Of a DNA stretch of 45,265 nucleotides, positions 17,618 through 25,535 are shown piece after piece (positions within the stretch are counted from its first letter, which is position 1; every line of letters starts with the position of its first letter). Source of the DNA: JADKIH01 sp043747595 (lineage in GTDB: Bacteria; Bacteroidota; Bacteroidia; AKYH767-A; 2013-40CM-41-45); contig JAYTOX010000063.1 of the NCBI GenBank assembly GCA_043747595.1, positions 1 to 45,265 of the forward strand, in the 5' to 3' direction. A program made the translations under genes and the position numbers. The notes below the pieces were generated by a model that worked only from the letters and a program-made list of their open reading frames with translations, did no database searches and had not been told where the DNA came from.

Positions 17618-17680
17618 CTACAAAAACTTAACATGCGGAATCTTAGCCAAATCCTTGATAATTTCGTTCGATTCGGGCAT
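17618..17680 (-). pseudogene. Possible remnant of a displaced gene (20 codons)
   Basis: On the minus strand a short frame encodes a very protein-like tail (MPESNEIIKDLAKIPHVKFL, then stop). The frame continues upstream into a terminator. It has charged/hydrophobic alternation like a C-terminal helix and is far too short to be a gene on its own. It may be the 3' stump of a gene lost when neighbouring DNA changed, or a chance frame. Confidence 0.25.
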
Positions 17681-17692
17681 GGTTTCTCCCAC

Positions 17693-17728
17693 AAAAAAAA
17701 GGTGCAGGAAAATAATTTCTCCTACACC
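17693..17728 (-). terminator. Terminator of the PepSY-like gene
   Basis: On the minus strand, arms GGTGTAGGA (17728-17720) and TCCTGCACC (17709-17701) form a 9-bp stem with one G-T pair and are followed by eight T. It lies 55 bases past the stop codon at 17783. Confidence 0.75.
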
Positions 17729-17782
17729 TTTTTTATTTTTACTCAATCTTTGTTAGAATTTGTAGAAACAATAAATTGAAAA

Positions 17783-18211
17783 TTATTTTTTTATTGCTTT
17801 TATGAAATTTCCTTTTGAATCAAAAATCAAATCATTGCCTTTTACTTCTGCTTCATAAGTTACCATTCCTTTTGCATCTGTAATTCTAGCTGCTTCTCTT
17901 ACTTCATCTTCATCATACGTCTTTTTTACGTATTCCATCACACCTGCCGGCAGTTCAGATGCTTTAATTGTTACTTCTGATTCAAGAAGGTCTCCTGCTG
18001 CATTAAAAGTAACTGACCGATCCACTTTATCTTTATCATATTCTGCCTCAAAATTGATTCCGTCTTTACTCCATTCAACATCTTTGATTTCCGGATAAGC
18101 TTTACTGAAAGCATTCGTAACAGCTAGTGGAACATTTTTTGTCATAAGTTTCTGCGCTTGTACCTGCGTAAATAATCCCGCAATAGCGAGAGCTAAAATT
18201 ATTTTTTTCAT
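17783..18211 (-). CDS. PepSY-like periplasmic protein
   Basis: A 142-residue exported protein with a signal peptide (about 1-19, VQAQ) and two tandem beta-alpha units, each ending with an aspartate/glutamate-rich strand (WSKDGINFEAEYD near 46-58 and MVTYEAEVKG near 115-124). This matches the putative beta-lactamase-inhibitor-like PepSY-like family (PF11396 type) that is abundant in Bacteroidota. Function is unknown; proposals include inhibition of proteases or metal/cell-envelope stress roles. It is transcribed alone with its own terminator and is flanked on both sides by noncoding DNA. Confidence 0.75.
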   Translation of the reverse strand: MKKIILALAIAGLFTQVQAQKLMTKNVPLAVTNAFSKAYPEIKDVEWSKDGINFEAEYDKDKVDRSVTFNAAGDLLESEVTIKASELPAGVMEYVKKTYDEDEVREAARITDAKGMVTYEAEVKGNDLIFDSKGNFIKAIKK

Positions 18212-18575
18212 TTTCTAAATATTAAGCAGTGAATGAATTTTCATTGCTGCACAAAGGTCATTACCTTATTTGTATTATTAATTATAGAATTTCAATAATA
18301 AGTTACACAAATCACACTTTTGGTCTGGCGATTAATCACGCTTTAAATTGGTATATATTTGACTTGATTTGCAAAAAGCCTTTACACTCTAGTATAATGA
18401 GATATTCCGTTTTGACCAAATAGTGTTTCATTCCCTTTACTAATTGACGCTAATTCTGTTTATGGTTTCCAATTCATAAAATCCCGGGTTAAGCATCTTT
18501 TGCTATGGATTTGCTTTAAGAATAATTTTTGTTCAGCTAATTCAGTACTTGAATTCTAAGACCATTAAAATTTTC
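18212..18575. other. Noncoding stretch upstream of the PepSY-like gene
   Basis: GACCTTTG on the minus strand (18259-18252), one mismatch from TAnnTTTG, could be the promoter of the PepSY-like gene. I see nothing else that I can name. Confidence 0.4.
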
Positions 18576-18644
18576 TCATTTTATTCTGTTAATTGCTTCT
18601 AGTAGTTTTTGAAGATCTTTTTCCTGAACACTTAAGCCTACTTA
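18576..18644 (-). pseudogene. Possible gene tail (about 22 codons)
   Basis: The minus strand reads VGLSVQEKDLQKLLEAINRIK then stop, and it is closed upstream by another stop. The heptad-like helix pattern looks coding, but there is no start codon and no continuation. It may be a gene stump or coincidence. Confidence 0.2.
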
Positions 18645-18672
18645 TCAATTTTCTCCCATCCCTCCGAAGTAT

Positions 18673-18680
18673 TACCTTTG
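18673..18680 (+). promoter_or_regulatory. -7 box of the sigma factor/MbnPH operon
   Basis: TACCTTTG matches TAnnTTTG exactly, about 33 bases before the TTG start of the sigma factor gene. This is the housekeeping-type consensus, so basal expression of the operon is expected even if the ECF factor also controls itself. Confidence 0.5.
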
Positions 18681-18713
18681 GAAAATCGTCTAACTCATAG
18701 AACGTAAATTAAT

Positions 18714-19235
18714 TTGACTTTTGAAGCTCTTTATGCCGATCATAGCCGCATGGTATTTAACCTGGCGCTTCAGTATGTCCAAAATCGGGAAGATGCGGAG
18801 GAGATTACGCAAGATGTGTTCGTCGCTGTTCATCAATCTTTTTCAACGTTCAAACAAGAGTCGTCCATTTCCACTTGGATTTATCGGATCACCATTAATA
18901 AATCGCTCGATTACATTAAGGCGAAAAAAAGTAAAAAGCGGTTTGCCTTTTTTACTAGTCTCTTTCACGAAAACAGCTCTGATCTTATACACGAAATTGC
19001 TTCCTTTGATCACCCCGGAATTCTTTTAGAAGATAAAGAAGCGCTCAAAATCTTGTTTACTCAGATCAACGAATTGCCCAATAATCAGAAAACGGCGTTG
19101 ATACTACATAAAATTGAACATAAATCGCAAGTGGAAGTAGCCGAAATTATGGGATTAAGCACGAAAGCAATCGAATCATTGATGCATCGTGCTAAAATGA
19201 ATTTAGCGAAAAAAATAAAAAGTAACGAAGGGTAA
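18714..19235 (+). CDS. ECF-type RNA polymerase sigma factor
   Basis: A 173-residue group-IV sigma-70 factor. Region 2 is clear at about 5-70 (FNLALQYVQNREDAEEITQDVF), and region 4 at about 118-168 (LPNNQKTALILHKI, then a helix-turn-helix with VEVAEIMGLSTKAIESLMHRAK). A stop lies three codons upstream, so the start must be the TTG at 18714 or the ATT at 18708; the TTG gives the usual MTFEALYxDH start of this group. It heads a tight series of five genes for exported or membrane proteins and probably controls them. Confidence 0.92.
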   Translation: MTFEALYADHSRMVFNLALQYVQNREDAEEITQDVFVAVHQSFSTFKQESSISTWIYRITINKSLDYIKAKKSKKRFAFFTSLFHENSSDLIHEIASFDHPGILLEDKEALKILFTQINELPNNQKTALILHKIEHKSQVEVAEIMGLSTKAIESLMHRAKMNLAKKIKSNEG

Positions 19236-19272
19236 ATTCAACTCTATCGTCTAACCTTTAAATCACCAATAA

Positions 19273-19527
19273 ATGAACATTGATCAATTAGAAAAGATTC
19301 AAGCTGTTGAAGTGCCGCCGTTCTTGCTGACTCGAATTAAACAGAAAATAGAAAGCAATCGTGCCAGCCTCATGCCACAATCTTTAGTAAAGGCATTCAC
19401 TCTGTCTTTTCTGTTTCTCCTCATCTTAAATTTCGGAGCTGTATTGTACTCCCTAAAATCTGATACGGGTAAAGAAAACCTTGTTGAATCAATGAATTTG
19501 TCAACTTTCAACTCGCTCTATAAATGA
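19273..19527 (+). CDS. Small single-pass membrane protein, possible anti-sigma factor
   Basis: An 84-residue protein of no family I recognise. Residues 1-40 form a charged cytoplasmic part (LTRIKQKIESNRASL), 42-63 a membrane helix, and 64-84 a short outer tail. Bacteroidota ECF factors are commonly followed by an anti-sigma gene; the size, topology and place between sigma factor and periplasmic Spy-like protein suit that role. There is no zinc-binding HxxxCxxC motif, so it would be a non-ZAS type. The stop overlaps the next start by four bases (ATGA). Confidence 0.65.
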   Translation: MNIDQLEKIQAVEVPPFLLTRIKQKIESNRASLMPQSLVKAFTLSFLFLLILNFGAVLYSLKSDTGKENLVESMNLSTFNSLYK

Positions 19528-19985
19528 ACAAAGTAAAATTCTTGACCATTTCATCGCTAGCATTGTTAGCAGCTAACTTAATGCTGATATGGTTTTTAGT
19601 TTCACATAGGCCTCATCGGCCAGAACAAGATGGACCAAAACAGATGGTGATCGAAAAATTATCGTTGGATGGCGAACAAATTAAAGCGTATGATAAATTG
19701 ATTGACTGGCACAAGGCTGAGATGAAAACAACTCGTATGCAAATGGCTGACTTGAAAAATAAATTGTATTCTACTCTTGTAGCAGATACAAGCAACACAG
19801 CTCAAAAAGATTCGCTCATTAATAAGATCGGGACGTTGCAAATGGAAATTGAAAATATTCATTACAAACATTTCAGCGATATAAAATTATTGTGCAAGCC
19901 TGAACAGCAAAAAGCCTTTGCAGACCTTTCATTGGAAATTGCTAAATTGTTTTCACCCGAACCCCCACATCACAGACCTGAATGA
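19524..19985 (+). CDS. Spy/CpxP-like periplasmic protein (heavy-metal resistance type)
   Basis: A 153-residue protein with one N-terminal membrane anchor or uncleaved signal (about 6-27), a His/Pro-rich segment (SHRPHRPEQ), and an all-helical domain (about 40-140) with the KLSLDGEQIKAYDKLIDWH and LCKPEQQKAFADL patterns of the Spy/CpxP/heavy-metal-resistance (LTXXQ-like) family. The C-terminus is again His/Pro-rich (EPPHHRPE). Related proteins act as periplasmic chaperones or metal/stress sensors. It overlaps both neighbours by four bases, so it is translationally coupled in the operon. Confidence 0.78.
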   Translation: MNKVKFLTISSLALLAANLMLIWFLVSHRPHRPEQDGPKQMVIEKLSLDGEQIKAYDKLIDWHKAEMKTTRMQMADLKNKLYSTLVADTSNTAQKDSLINKIGTLQMEIENIHYKHFSDIKLLCKPEQQKAFADLSLEIAKLFSPEPPHHRPE

Positions 19986-20677
19986 TTTTTCGGAAAACAT
20001 TTTTCTTATTAATAGTATTTTTTCAAACACTGAATTTGTTTGCACAAGAAAATAATTTAGTCCAACTTCACTTTGTGCCAACGTATGGCGCAAGAGAAAT
20101 TGATCTGGCTGATTCGTCATTTTCAATTGATGAAAATAATAAGTTCCGAATTGATGTGTTGAAGTTTTATATTTCGGGAATCCGATTTCTAAATAAAGGG
20201 AATGAAATTTCTCGAGAGAAAAACAGTTATCATTTGGTTGATGCTTCAAGTAAATCGTCGATGAATATTGAAATTCCGGCAACGAGTCAAAATGAATTCG
20301 ATCAGTTGGTTTTCAATTTGGGGATAGACAGTATTACAAATGTTTCTGGTGTTCTTGGTGGCGACTTAGATCCGACGAAAGGCATGTACTGGACATGGCA
20401 GAGCGGATATATTAATTTTAAGTTAGAAGGAACATTCAATCTCTGTAAAACTAGAAACAATGAATTTCAATTTCATTTAGGTGGATACCAATTTCCAAAC
20501 TCAGCAATTCAGGAGATAACTCTTTCTGTTAAAAATGTAAAGTTGATCAATATTAATTTAGATATTGAAAAGGCGCTGCAAGAAATTGATCTTTCAAAAC
20601 AAGATCATATTATGTCGCCCAAGCAAGAGGCTGTTGTACTAGCATCAAAATTTTCTAAAGCATTTGAAATAAAATGA
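19982..20677 (+). CDS. MbnP-family copper-binding protein
   Basis: A 231-residue exported protein with a signal peptide (about 1-22). It matches the MbnP family: an opening strand LQLHFVP-like segment, the KFYISGIRF and YHLVDA motifs in the first half, and the signature GGDLDPTKGMYWTWQSGY (126-143). In the methanotroph MbnP, copper binding depends on a kynurenine made from tryptophan by the partner MbnH. Trp137 and Trp139 are the obvious candidates here, but I cannot tell which is modified. The gene overlaps the Spy-like gene and the MbnH-like gene by four bases each, which fits a stoichiometric partnership. Confidence 0.85.
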   Translation: MIFRKTFFLLIVFFQTLNLFAQENNLVQLHFVPTYGAREIDLADSSFSIDENNKFRIDVLKFYISGIRFLNKGNEISREKNSYHLVDASSKSSMNIEIPATSQNEFDQLVFNLGIDSITNVSGVLGGDLDPTKGMYWTWQSGYINFKLEGTFNLCKTRNNEFQFHLGGYQFPNSAIQEITLSVKNVKLININLDIEKALQEIDLSKQDHIMSPKQEAVVLASKFSKAFEIK

Positions 20678-21711
20678 AAGCAAAAGTGACATTATTTTTT
20701 ATTGTTGCCATTGCTATAACAGCATTTCGTTATAGCGATGAACTGCTTTTTAAAGTGCCCAAGAATTGGCCGAAGCCATTGTATGACTTTTCAAAAAATC
20801 CAATCACGGAAAGCAAAGTGGAGTTAGGTAGAGAGTTGTTTTACGATGCGTTACTTTCACGCAACAATACAATCTCTTGCGCAAGTTGTCATTCTCAATA
20901 TACCGCATTTACTCATGTCGATCATGCGTTGAGTCATGGTATAGAAGATAAAATCGGAAGGCGCAATTCGACTGCTCTAATGAATTTAGCGTGGCAAGAT
21001 AAATTTATGCGCGATGGAGCAATAAATCACCTCGACGTGCAAGCACTGGCTCCGTTGAGTAATCCGGTAGAGATGGATGAAAATATTTCGCACGTTGTAA
21101 AAAAATTACAAGAAAGTTCTATTTACCCGGCTTTGTATTTTAAAGTCTATGGCGATTCTGTAATAACCGGCGAGCATACACTTAAAGCACTTTCTGCATT
21201 TATGCTTACACTTATTTCATGCAATTCCAAGTATGATAGTGTGATGAGAAAGGAAGCTGTTTTTACTGCGCAAGAAAATAACGGTTATGCTTTGTTTAAG
21301 AAAAACTGCAATGCTTGTCATGCCGAACCATTATTTACAAACAACGATTTTATGAATAATGGACTACCATTGGATACAACATTAAATGATTACGGTCGCT
21401 ATGGCATCACGGAAAATGTAAAGGATGTGTTGAAGTTTAAGGTGCCAACCTTGCGGAATATTGAGTTCTCGTATCCTTACATGCACGACGGTCGATTTAA
21501 AAAATTATCAGAAGTAATTAAGCATTACACAGGTGGAATAAAGCAGAGCTCAACGCTAGCATCCGAATTAAAAAGTCCAATCATCTTAACCGCCAATGAA
21601 AAAGTTGATCTCACGGCCTTTCTATTATCGTTAACTGATCGTTCGTTTTTATTCAATCCGAACTATTCTTATCCAAGAAAAAATTTAATAGAAGCGAAGA
21701 AAGGGAACTAA
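20674..21711 (+). CDS. MbnH/MauG-type diheme cytochrome c peroxidase family protein
   Basis: A 345-residue diheme enzyme of the bacterial CcP/MauG superfamily. The N-terminus is a signal sequence (about 4-19). The two heme-c sites are CASCH (Cys69, Cys72, His73) and CNACH (Cys212, Cys215, His216). The VELGRELFYD stretch near 49-58 and the late VPTLRNIEFSYPYMHDGRF segment are family hallmarks. Direct coupling to an MbnP gene (ATGA overlap) identifies it as MbnH-like: it would oxidise a tryptophan in MbnP in the periplasm. A plain peroxidase function is the alternative. Confidence 0.88.
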   Translation: MKAKVTLFFIVAIAITAFRYSDELLFKVPKNWPKPLYDFSKNPITESKVELGRELFYDALLSRNNTISCASCHSQYTAFTHVDHALSHGIEDKIGRRNSTALMNLAWQDKFMRDGAINHLDVQALAPLSNPVEMDENISHVVKKLQESSIYPALYFKVYGDSVITGEHTLKALSAFMLTLISCNSKYDSVMRKEAVFTAQENNGYALFKKNCNACHAEPLFTNNDFMNNGLPLDTTLNDYGRYGITENVKDVLKFKVPTLRNIEFSYPYMHDGRFKKLSEVIKHYTGGIKQSSTLASELKSPIILTANEKVDLTAFLLSLTDRSFLFNPNYSYPRKNLIEAKKGN

Positions 21712-21734
21712 ATATATCGTCTAAATAAAAAAAA

Positions 21735-23120
21735 ATGAAAACCATGAAAAGAAAATTATTTTTGTTATCACTACTGTTAAGTAGTTTTATTGTGCAATCG
21801 CAAACGAATCCTGCTATCACATCGTGGCTGCAAAACACAACAGGAATTATGGGGCGTCATTATGTGAGTGGGAATTCGACCCCCATTCAAGATGCAACGC
21901 TTGCCAATGTTCAAACAGTTCAGTATTCAGCAAACTGGGCTTATGTGAGTGCTACAGGAATTCCTGCGTATGTTACTGGTCCGTTCCTAGACGGGAACCC
22001 GTCGATTGCTACCAATCAAAATGCAATCTTTAAAATGCCACTTAATCCTGTTCAGAATACAGGTACGCCTACTGCGACAACAGGAGGCAATATTGGAATT
22101 TTTATTAACGGTGTTGCCTTATTTGATTACCGCGACGGAGTGTCGTGGAATACCACAACCAACGCTTTGTGCGGAGGTCCCGCGGGGTCACCATGTCCAG
22201 GTGGAATGGGCGCTTCCCAGGCATGGAACAGAGATGCTATTCGAGCCGAGCGCGGAGGCTTCGATTGTGCAAAGGCTCATCCTGCTATGGGGAATTATCA
22301 CCATCATCAAAATCCTTCTGCATTCAATTTAGATTTGAATGTAATATCAACAGTATGCAATTTATACAATGCAGATGGCTTGTATGCAATTGACAGTACT
22401 GTTCATTCTCCGCTACTTGGATTTGCCTACGATGGATTTCCAATTTATGGAGCCTATGCCTATGCAAATAGTAATGGAACCGGAGGCGTTGTTCGAATGA
22501 AATCGAGTTATCAGTTGCGTAATATTTCGGCAAGAACAGTTTGGGCTGATGGGACAGATGTAGCAGATGGTCCAGTGGTAAGCACAACATATCCTCTAGG
22601 TTATTTTAGAGAAGACTACGAATTTATTTCTCATCCGGGACAAGAAGATTATTTGGATGTTCACAACGGAAGATTTTGTATAACACCTGAATATCCAAAT
22701 GGGATTTATTGTTATTTTACCACGGTAAATGCTAGTTGGAATTCTACTTATCCTTATGTTGTCGGACCAACATTTTATGGAACAGTTACAGCAGCAAAAG
22801 TAACTTCCATTACAGAAACAGTTACAACATACACGCCAACATCTACAGGAATTTCAACGGAAGAAAACAATGTACTGCAAGCAAATGTATTTTCTAGTCC
22901 ATTGAATGAATTAATAGTTGTTCAAATGAATGGCTTGAATAAAGAGAATTTAAATGTAGAAATGTTTGACATCGCAGGAAAGTTAGTAGCTAAAAATGTA
23001 CTTTATTCAGGTACAACAATATCGTATTTTGACACACAAATACTTTATGGTGGAATTTATATAGTGAAAATTTCCGGTTCAAAAGGATTGCTTACAAAAC
23101 GAGTTGTAGTTAGTAAATAA
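21735..23120 (+). CDS. YHYH-domain secreted protein with type IX sorting domain
   Basis: A 461-residue protein with a signal peptide (about 1-23), a YHYH-type domain (about 60-365) and a C-terminal type IX sorting domain (about 385-461, ending LLTKRVVVSK). The family-naming motif appears as GNYHHH (Tyr188, His189-191) within the context FDCAKAHPAMGNYHHHQNP, so the second Tyr is replaced by His. Two cysteines in CGGPAGSPC (146, 154) may pair. YHYH proteins are often encoded beside copper or diheme genes; function is unproven. It starts 24 bases after the MbnH stop and ends the operon, closed by a terminator. An alternative start is the ATG at 21744. Confidence 0.82.
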   Translation: MKTMKRKLFLLSLLLSSFIVQSQTNPAITSWLQNTTGIMGRHYVSGNSTPIQDATLANVQTVQYSANWAYVSATGIPAYVTGPFLDGNPSIATNQNAIFKMPLNPVQNTGTPTATTGGNIGIFINGVALFDYRDGVSWNTTTNALCGGPAGSPCPGGMGASQAWNRDAIRAERGGFDCAKAHPAMGNYHHHQNPSAFNLDLNVISTVCNLYNADGLYAIDSTVHSPLLGFAYDGFPIYGAYAYANSNGTGGVVRMKSSYQLRNISARTVWADGTDVADGPVVSTTYPLGYFREDYEFISHPGQEDYLDVHNGRFCITPEYPNGIYCYFTTVNASWNSTYPYVVGPTFYGTVTAAKVTSITETVTTYTPTSTGISTEENNVLQANVFSSPLNELIVVQMNGLNKENLNVEMFDIAGKLVAKNVLYSGTTISYFDTQILYGGIYIVKISGSKGLLTKRVVVSK

Positions 23121-23139
23121 GAGTTGAGTTAAAAATAAA

Positions 23140-23173
23140 AAACAGGGATGCCTTTTGGTGTCCCTGTTTTTTT
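23140..23173. terminator. Terminator closing the MbnP/MbnH/YHYH operon
   Basis: Arms CAGGGATGCC (23143-23152) and GGTGTCCCTG (23157-23166), with two wobble pairs and a TTTT loop, precede seven T. A run of A on the other side lets it also serve the converging DUF983 gene. Confidence 0.8.
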
Positions 23174-23199
23174 GTAAAGCCATTTTTTGTAATATTTTT

Positions 23200-23601
23200 T
23201 TAGTTTGGTTCACTAGGTAATAATTCAGATTTCGATTTGTCGTAGCGAACAAAAAAGTTTAGCCAAATAATTCTCGCCCATCGGAAAGAAATTGGACTCA
23301 AGGCAACGATTGTCGAGGTCATAAAAACGAGAAAGAAAGAAGTAGACCAGTTGAGAACGAAATTATAGAGTGCAAACCAAACAATAAACCATCCGGTTGT
23401 AAGAGCATAAGATACATACATAGCTCCGAAAAAATAACCGGGTTCTTTTTCATACACCTCACCACAATGCGAACATGTTTTTTCCATTTTCAACATTCCA
23501 CCTTTTAAACGATAGGGATTGTTGAATGTAAATACTTTACCTTGATGACAGCGTGGGCATTTATTTGCTGCCATTGAATAGAGGATTTGCGATAACATCA
23601 T
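23200..23601 (-). CDS. DUF983 membrane protein with zinc ribbon
   Basis: A 133-residue DUF983 protein. A CPRC...CSHC zinc-ribbon (Cys15, Cys18, Cys43, Cys46) sits at the N-terminus, followed by the conserved EKEPGYFFGAMYVSYA segment and two membrane helices (about 62-82 and 90-112). The family is widespread in Bacteroidota and alphaproteobacteria, and its role is unknown. Upstream, TAACTTTA on the minus strand (23648-23641) is one base from the -7 consensus. Confidence 0.85.
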   Translation of the reverse strand: MMLSQILYSMAANKCPRCHQGKVFTFNNPYRLKGGMLKMEKTCSHCGEVYEKEPGYFFGAMYVSYALTTGWFIVWFALYNFVLNWSTSFFLVFMTSTIVALSPISFRWARIIWLNFFVRYDKSKSELLPSEPN

Positions 23602-23775
23602 AGAAAAGAAAGTTTGTGTAGTATTAGTTTTAATATAGTGTAAAGTTACCGTTTATTGTATTCGATAGGCGTAACAAAAGTTACATAAGATGAATCTTTA
23701 AACAAGATTTTTAAATTTCAACTCCTTGGAAATTGTTTTTTTTCAGCCAATGAAATTGAGTAAGAGATTTATTTT

Positions 23776-25059
23776 TTAGATTTCGGCAACAACAAACGTA
23801 CTGCCACCAATAAAGATCAGATCGTCGGTTGAGCTTTCTAATTTTGCTTTTTCAATAGCTGCTTTTACAGACTCGTAACACGAACCTGACAATCCAAATT
23901 TTTCTGCGCTTATTTTTAACTCATTTTGATCGAGTGCTCTTGGAATGTTTGCTTTACAGAAATAGTAAACGGCATCTTTTGGTAACATTGAAAGTATAGA
24001 TGAGGCATCTTTATCGTTCACCAAGCCAATTACCATTCTAAGGCGGTCGTATTTATTTTCTTTTAATTGATTTATAATAAATTCTATTCCCGCTTGATTA
24101 TGTCCGACATCGCAAATTATTTTCGGTGAGTTTTGTAAAGTTTCCCATCGACCTTGTAAGCCGGTAAGTTGTTGAATATTTTTCAAAGCATACCTAACAT
24201 GTTCTTCTGTAATTGAAAAGTGTAAGACTTTTAATTGTTCAATAGCTAACAATACAGTTGAAATATTTTTTTGTTGATAATTTCCTAATAAGCTGAGCGA
24301 AATGTTTTCGTAGAGCATCTTTTCATTAAGGGAAACGTTGTAGGAGGTGAAGTCTTGGTCTTTGCGTATCGGAAGAGCGTGTATTAATTCGCTTGCAAAA
24401 AAGATTGGAGCGTTTTCAGTATTAGCCTTTTCAATAAAAACTTCAGCAGCTCCTGATTGTTTTTCCCCAATCACGATTGGAATATTATTTTTAATGATAC
24501 CGGCTTTTTCAGCAGCTATCTTTTCGATAGTGTCGCCGAGTAACGCAACATGATCGAAACTGATGTTAGTAATAATTGAAAGCTCGGGAGTAATCACATT
24601 TGTAGAATCGAGTCGACCACCCAAGCCGGTTTCAATAACTGCGAGGTCTACTTTTTCTTCTGAGAAATATTGAAAAGCTAGTCCAACTGTCCATTCAAAA
24701 AAGCTGGGCTCAATTTTTTCGAAATCTAATTTATATTTTTCAACGAAGTCGATTACCTTTTCTTTGCTAACCATCTCGCCGTTTATTCGAATTCGTTCAC
24801 GAAAATCTTTGAGATGCGGGGAGGTGTACAGGCCGGTTTTATAACCTGCACGCTGCAGAACAGCGGCCAACATATTGGATGTTGAACCCTTTCCGTTGGT
24901 GCCGGCAATATGAATCGTTTTAAAGTTTAAATGTGGATTTTCAAGTAAATTTAGTATTTCGATAGTGTTGTTGAGGTCCGATTTATAGGCAGCAGCCCCT
25001 ATTCGATGGAACATAGGCAAGCGTGCAATTAAGTAAACGAGCGTTTCTGAATAGTTCAT
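23776..25059 (-). CDS. folC: Bifunctional folylpolyglutamate/dihydrofolate synthase
   Basis: FolC joins glutamate to dihydropteroate and extends the polyglutamate tail of folates in the cytoplasm, using ATP. The 427-residue product carries the Mur-ligase-type P-loop GTNGKGST (53-60), the YTSPHL motif (78-83) and the ETGLGGRLDSTN segment near 140-152, all FolC signatures. The C-terminal Mur-ligase domain has CDVGHNQAG (about 315). It is a single-gene unit on the minus strand. Confidence 0.95.
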   Translation of the reverse strand: MNYSETLVYLIARLPMFHRIGAAAYKSDLNNTIEILNLLENPHLNFKTIHIAGTNGKGSTSNMLAAVLQRAGYKTGLYTSPHLKDFRERIRINGEMVSKEKVIDFVEKYKLDFEKIEPSFFEWTVGLAFQYFSEEKVDLAVIETGLGGRLDSTNVITPELSIITNISFDHVALLGDTIEKIAAEKAGIIKNNIPIVIGEKQSGAAEVFIEKANTENAPIFFASELIHALPIRKDQDFTSYNVSLNEKMLYENISLSLLGNYQQKNISTVLLAIEQLKVLHFSITEEHVRYALKNIQQLTGLQGRWETLQNSPKIICDVGHNQAGIEFIINQLKENKYDRLRMVIGLVNDKDASSILSMLPKDAVYYFCKANIPRALDQNELKISAEKFGLSGSCYESVKAAIEKAKLESSTDDLIFIGGSTFVVAEI

Positions 25060-25168
25060 TGTAGTACAAACAGTGACAAATGACGTGAATTTGTGTTTTG
25101 CAAAAGTGGCAATTTTTTGGTGGAGTAGAAATATTTAATATCTTGCATCTGCTAACAATACCAACCTT

Positions 25169-25384
25169 ATGTCATTAACTAAACGGGCTACTCGTAAACT
25201 TATCAATACGTGGCCACAGCGACTTGCTATTTCAGGAGTAGTAGGATTTATAGTATGGAACTTAACAGGTGAAAACTTGTTTGCTTTCATCTCTGTCATT
25301 TTAATTTCGCATTGTATTTTGTCGGTTGTCAATAATCGCATGCCGGGCACACAAAAAGGCTTTAATGAGGAAATGAAATGCTAG
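25169..25384 (+). CDS. Small hypothetical membrane protein
   Basis: A 71-residue ORF starting with ATG. It has a basic N-terminus (TKRATRKLINTWPQR) and one or two hydrophobic helices (about 18-31 and 36-53), followed by a polar tail ending in Cys. I do not recognise a family. The basic-then-hydrophobic pattern and codon use look genuine, but there is no operon partner. Confidence 0.45.
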   Translation: MSLTKRATRKLINTWPQRLAISGVVGFIVWNLTGENLFAFISVILISHCILSVVNNRMPGTQKGFNEEMKC

Positions 25385-25535
25385 TTTTCTTTTTTTAATT
25401 CCTAATTTTCGTGTTTCACATTTTTTATTCATTCTCCCTATTGCTTTCAATATTTTCAAAGCATAGTTATTTAGATTTTACTTACCTTATTCATTCTTTC
25501 TCCAAATAGGAAATCCTTTTTCATACCTTTACTTT

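Noticed and set aside
17664..17692. GTTCGA followed later by CTCCCACA, like the 3' end of tRNA-Val, as a possible attachment-site remnant
   Set aside because: The two short matches are 14 bases apart here but 9 in the tRNA, and the bases between differ. There is no integrase nearby. It is within chance expectation.
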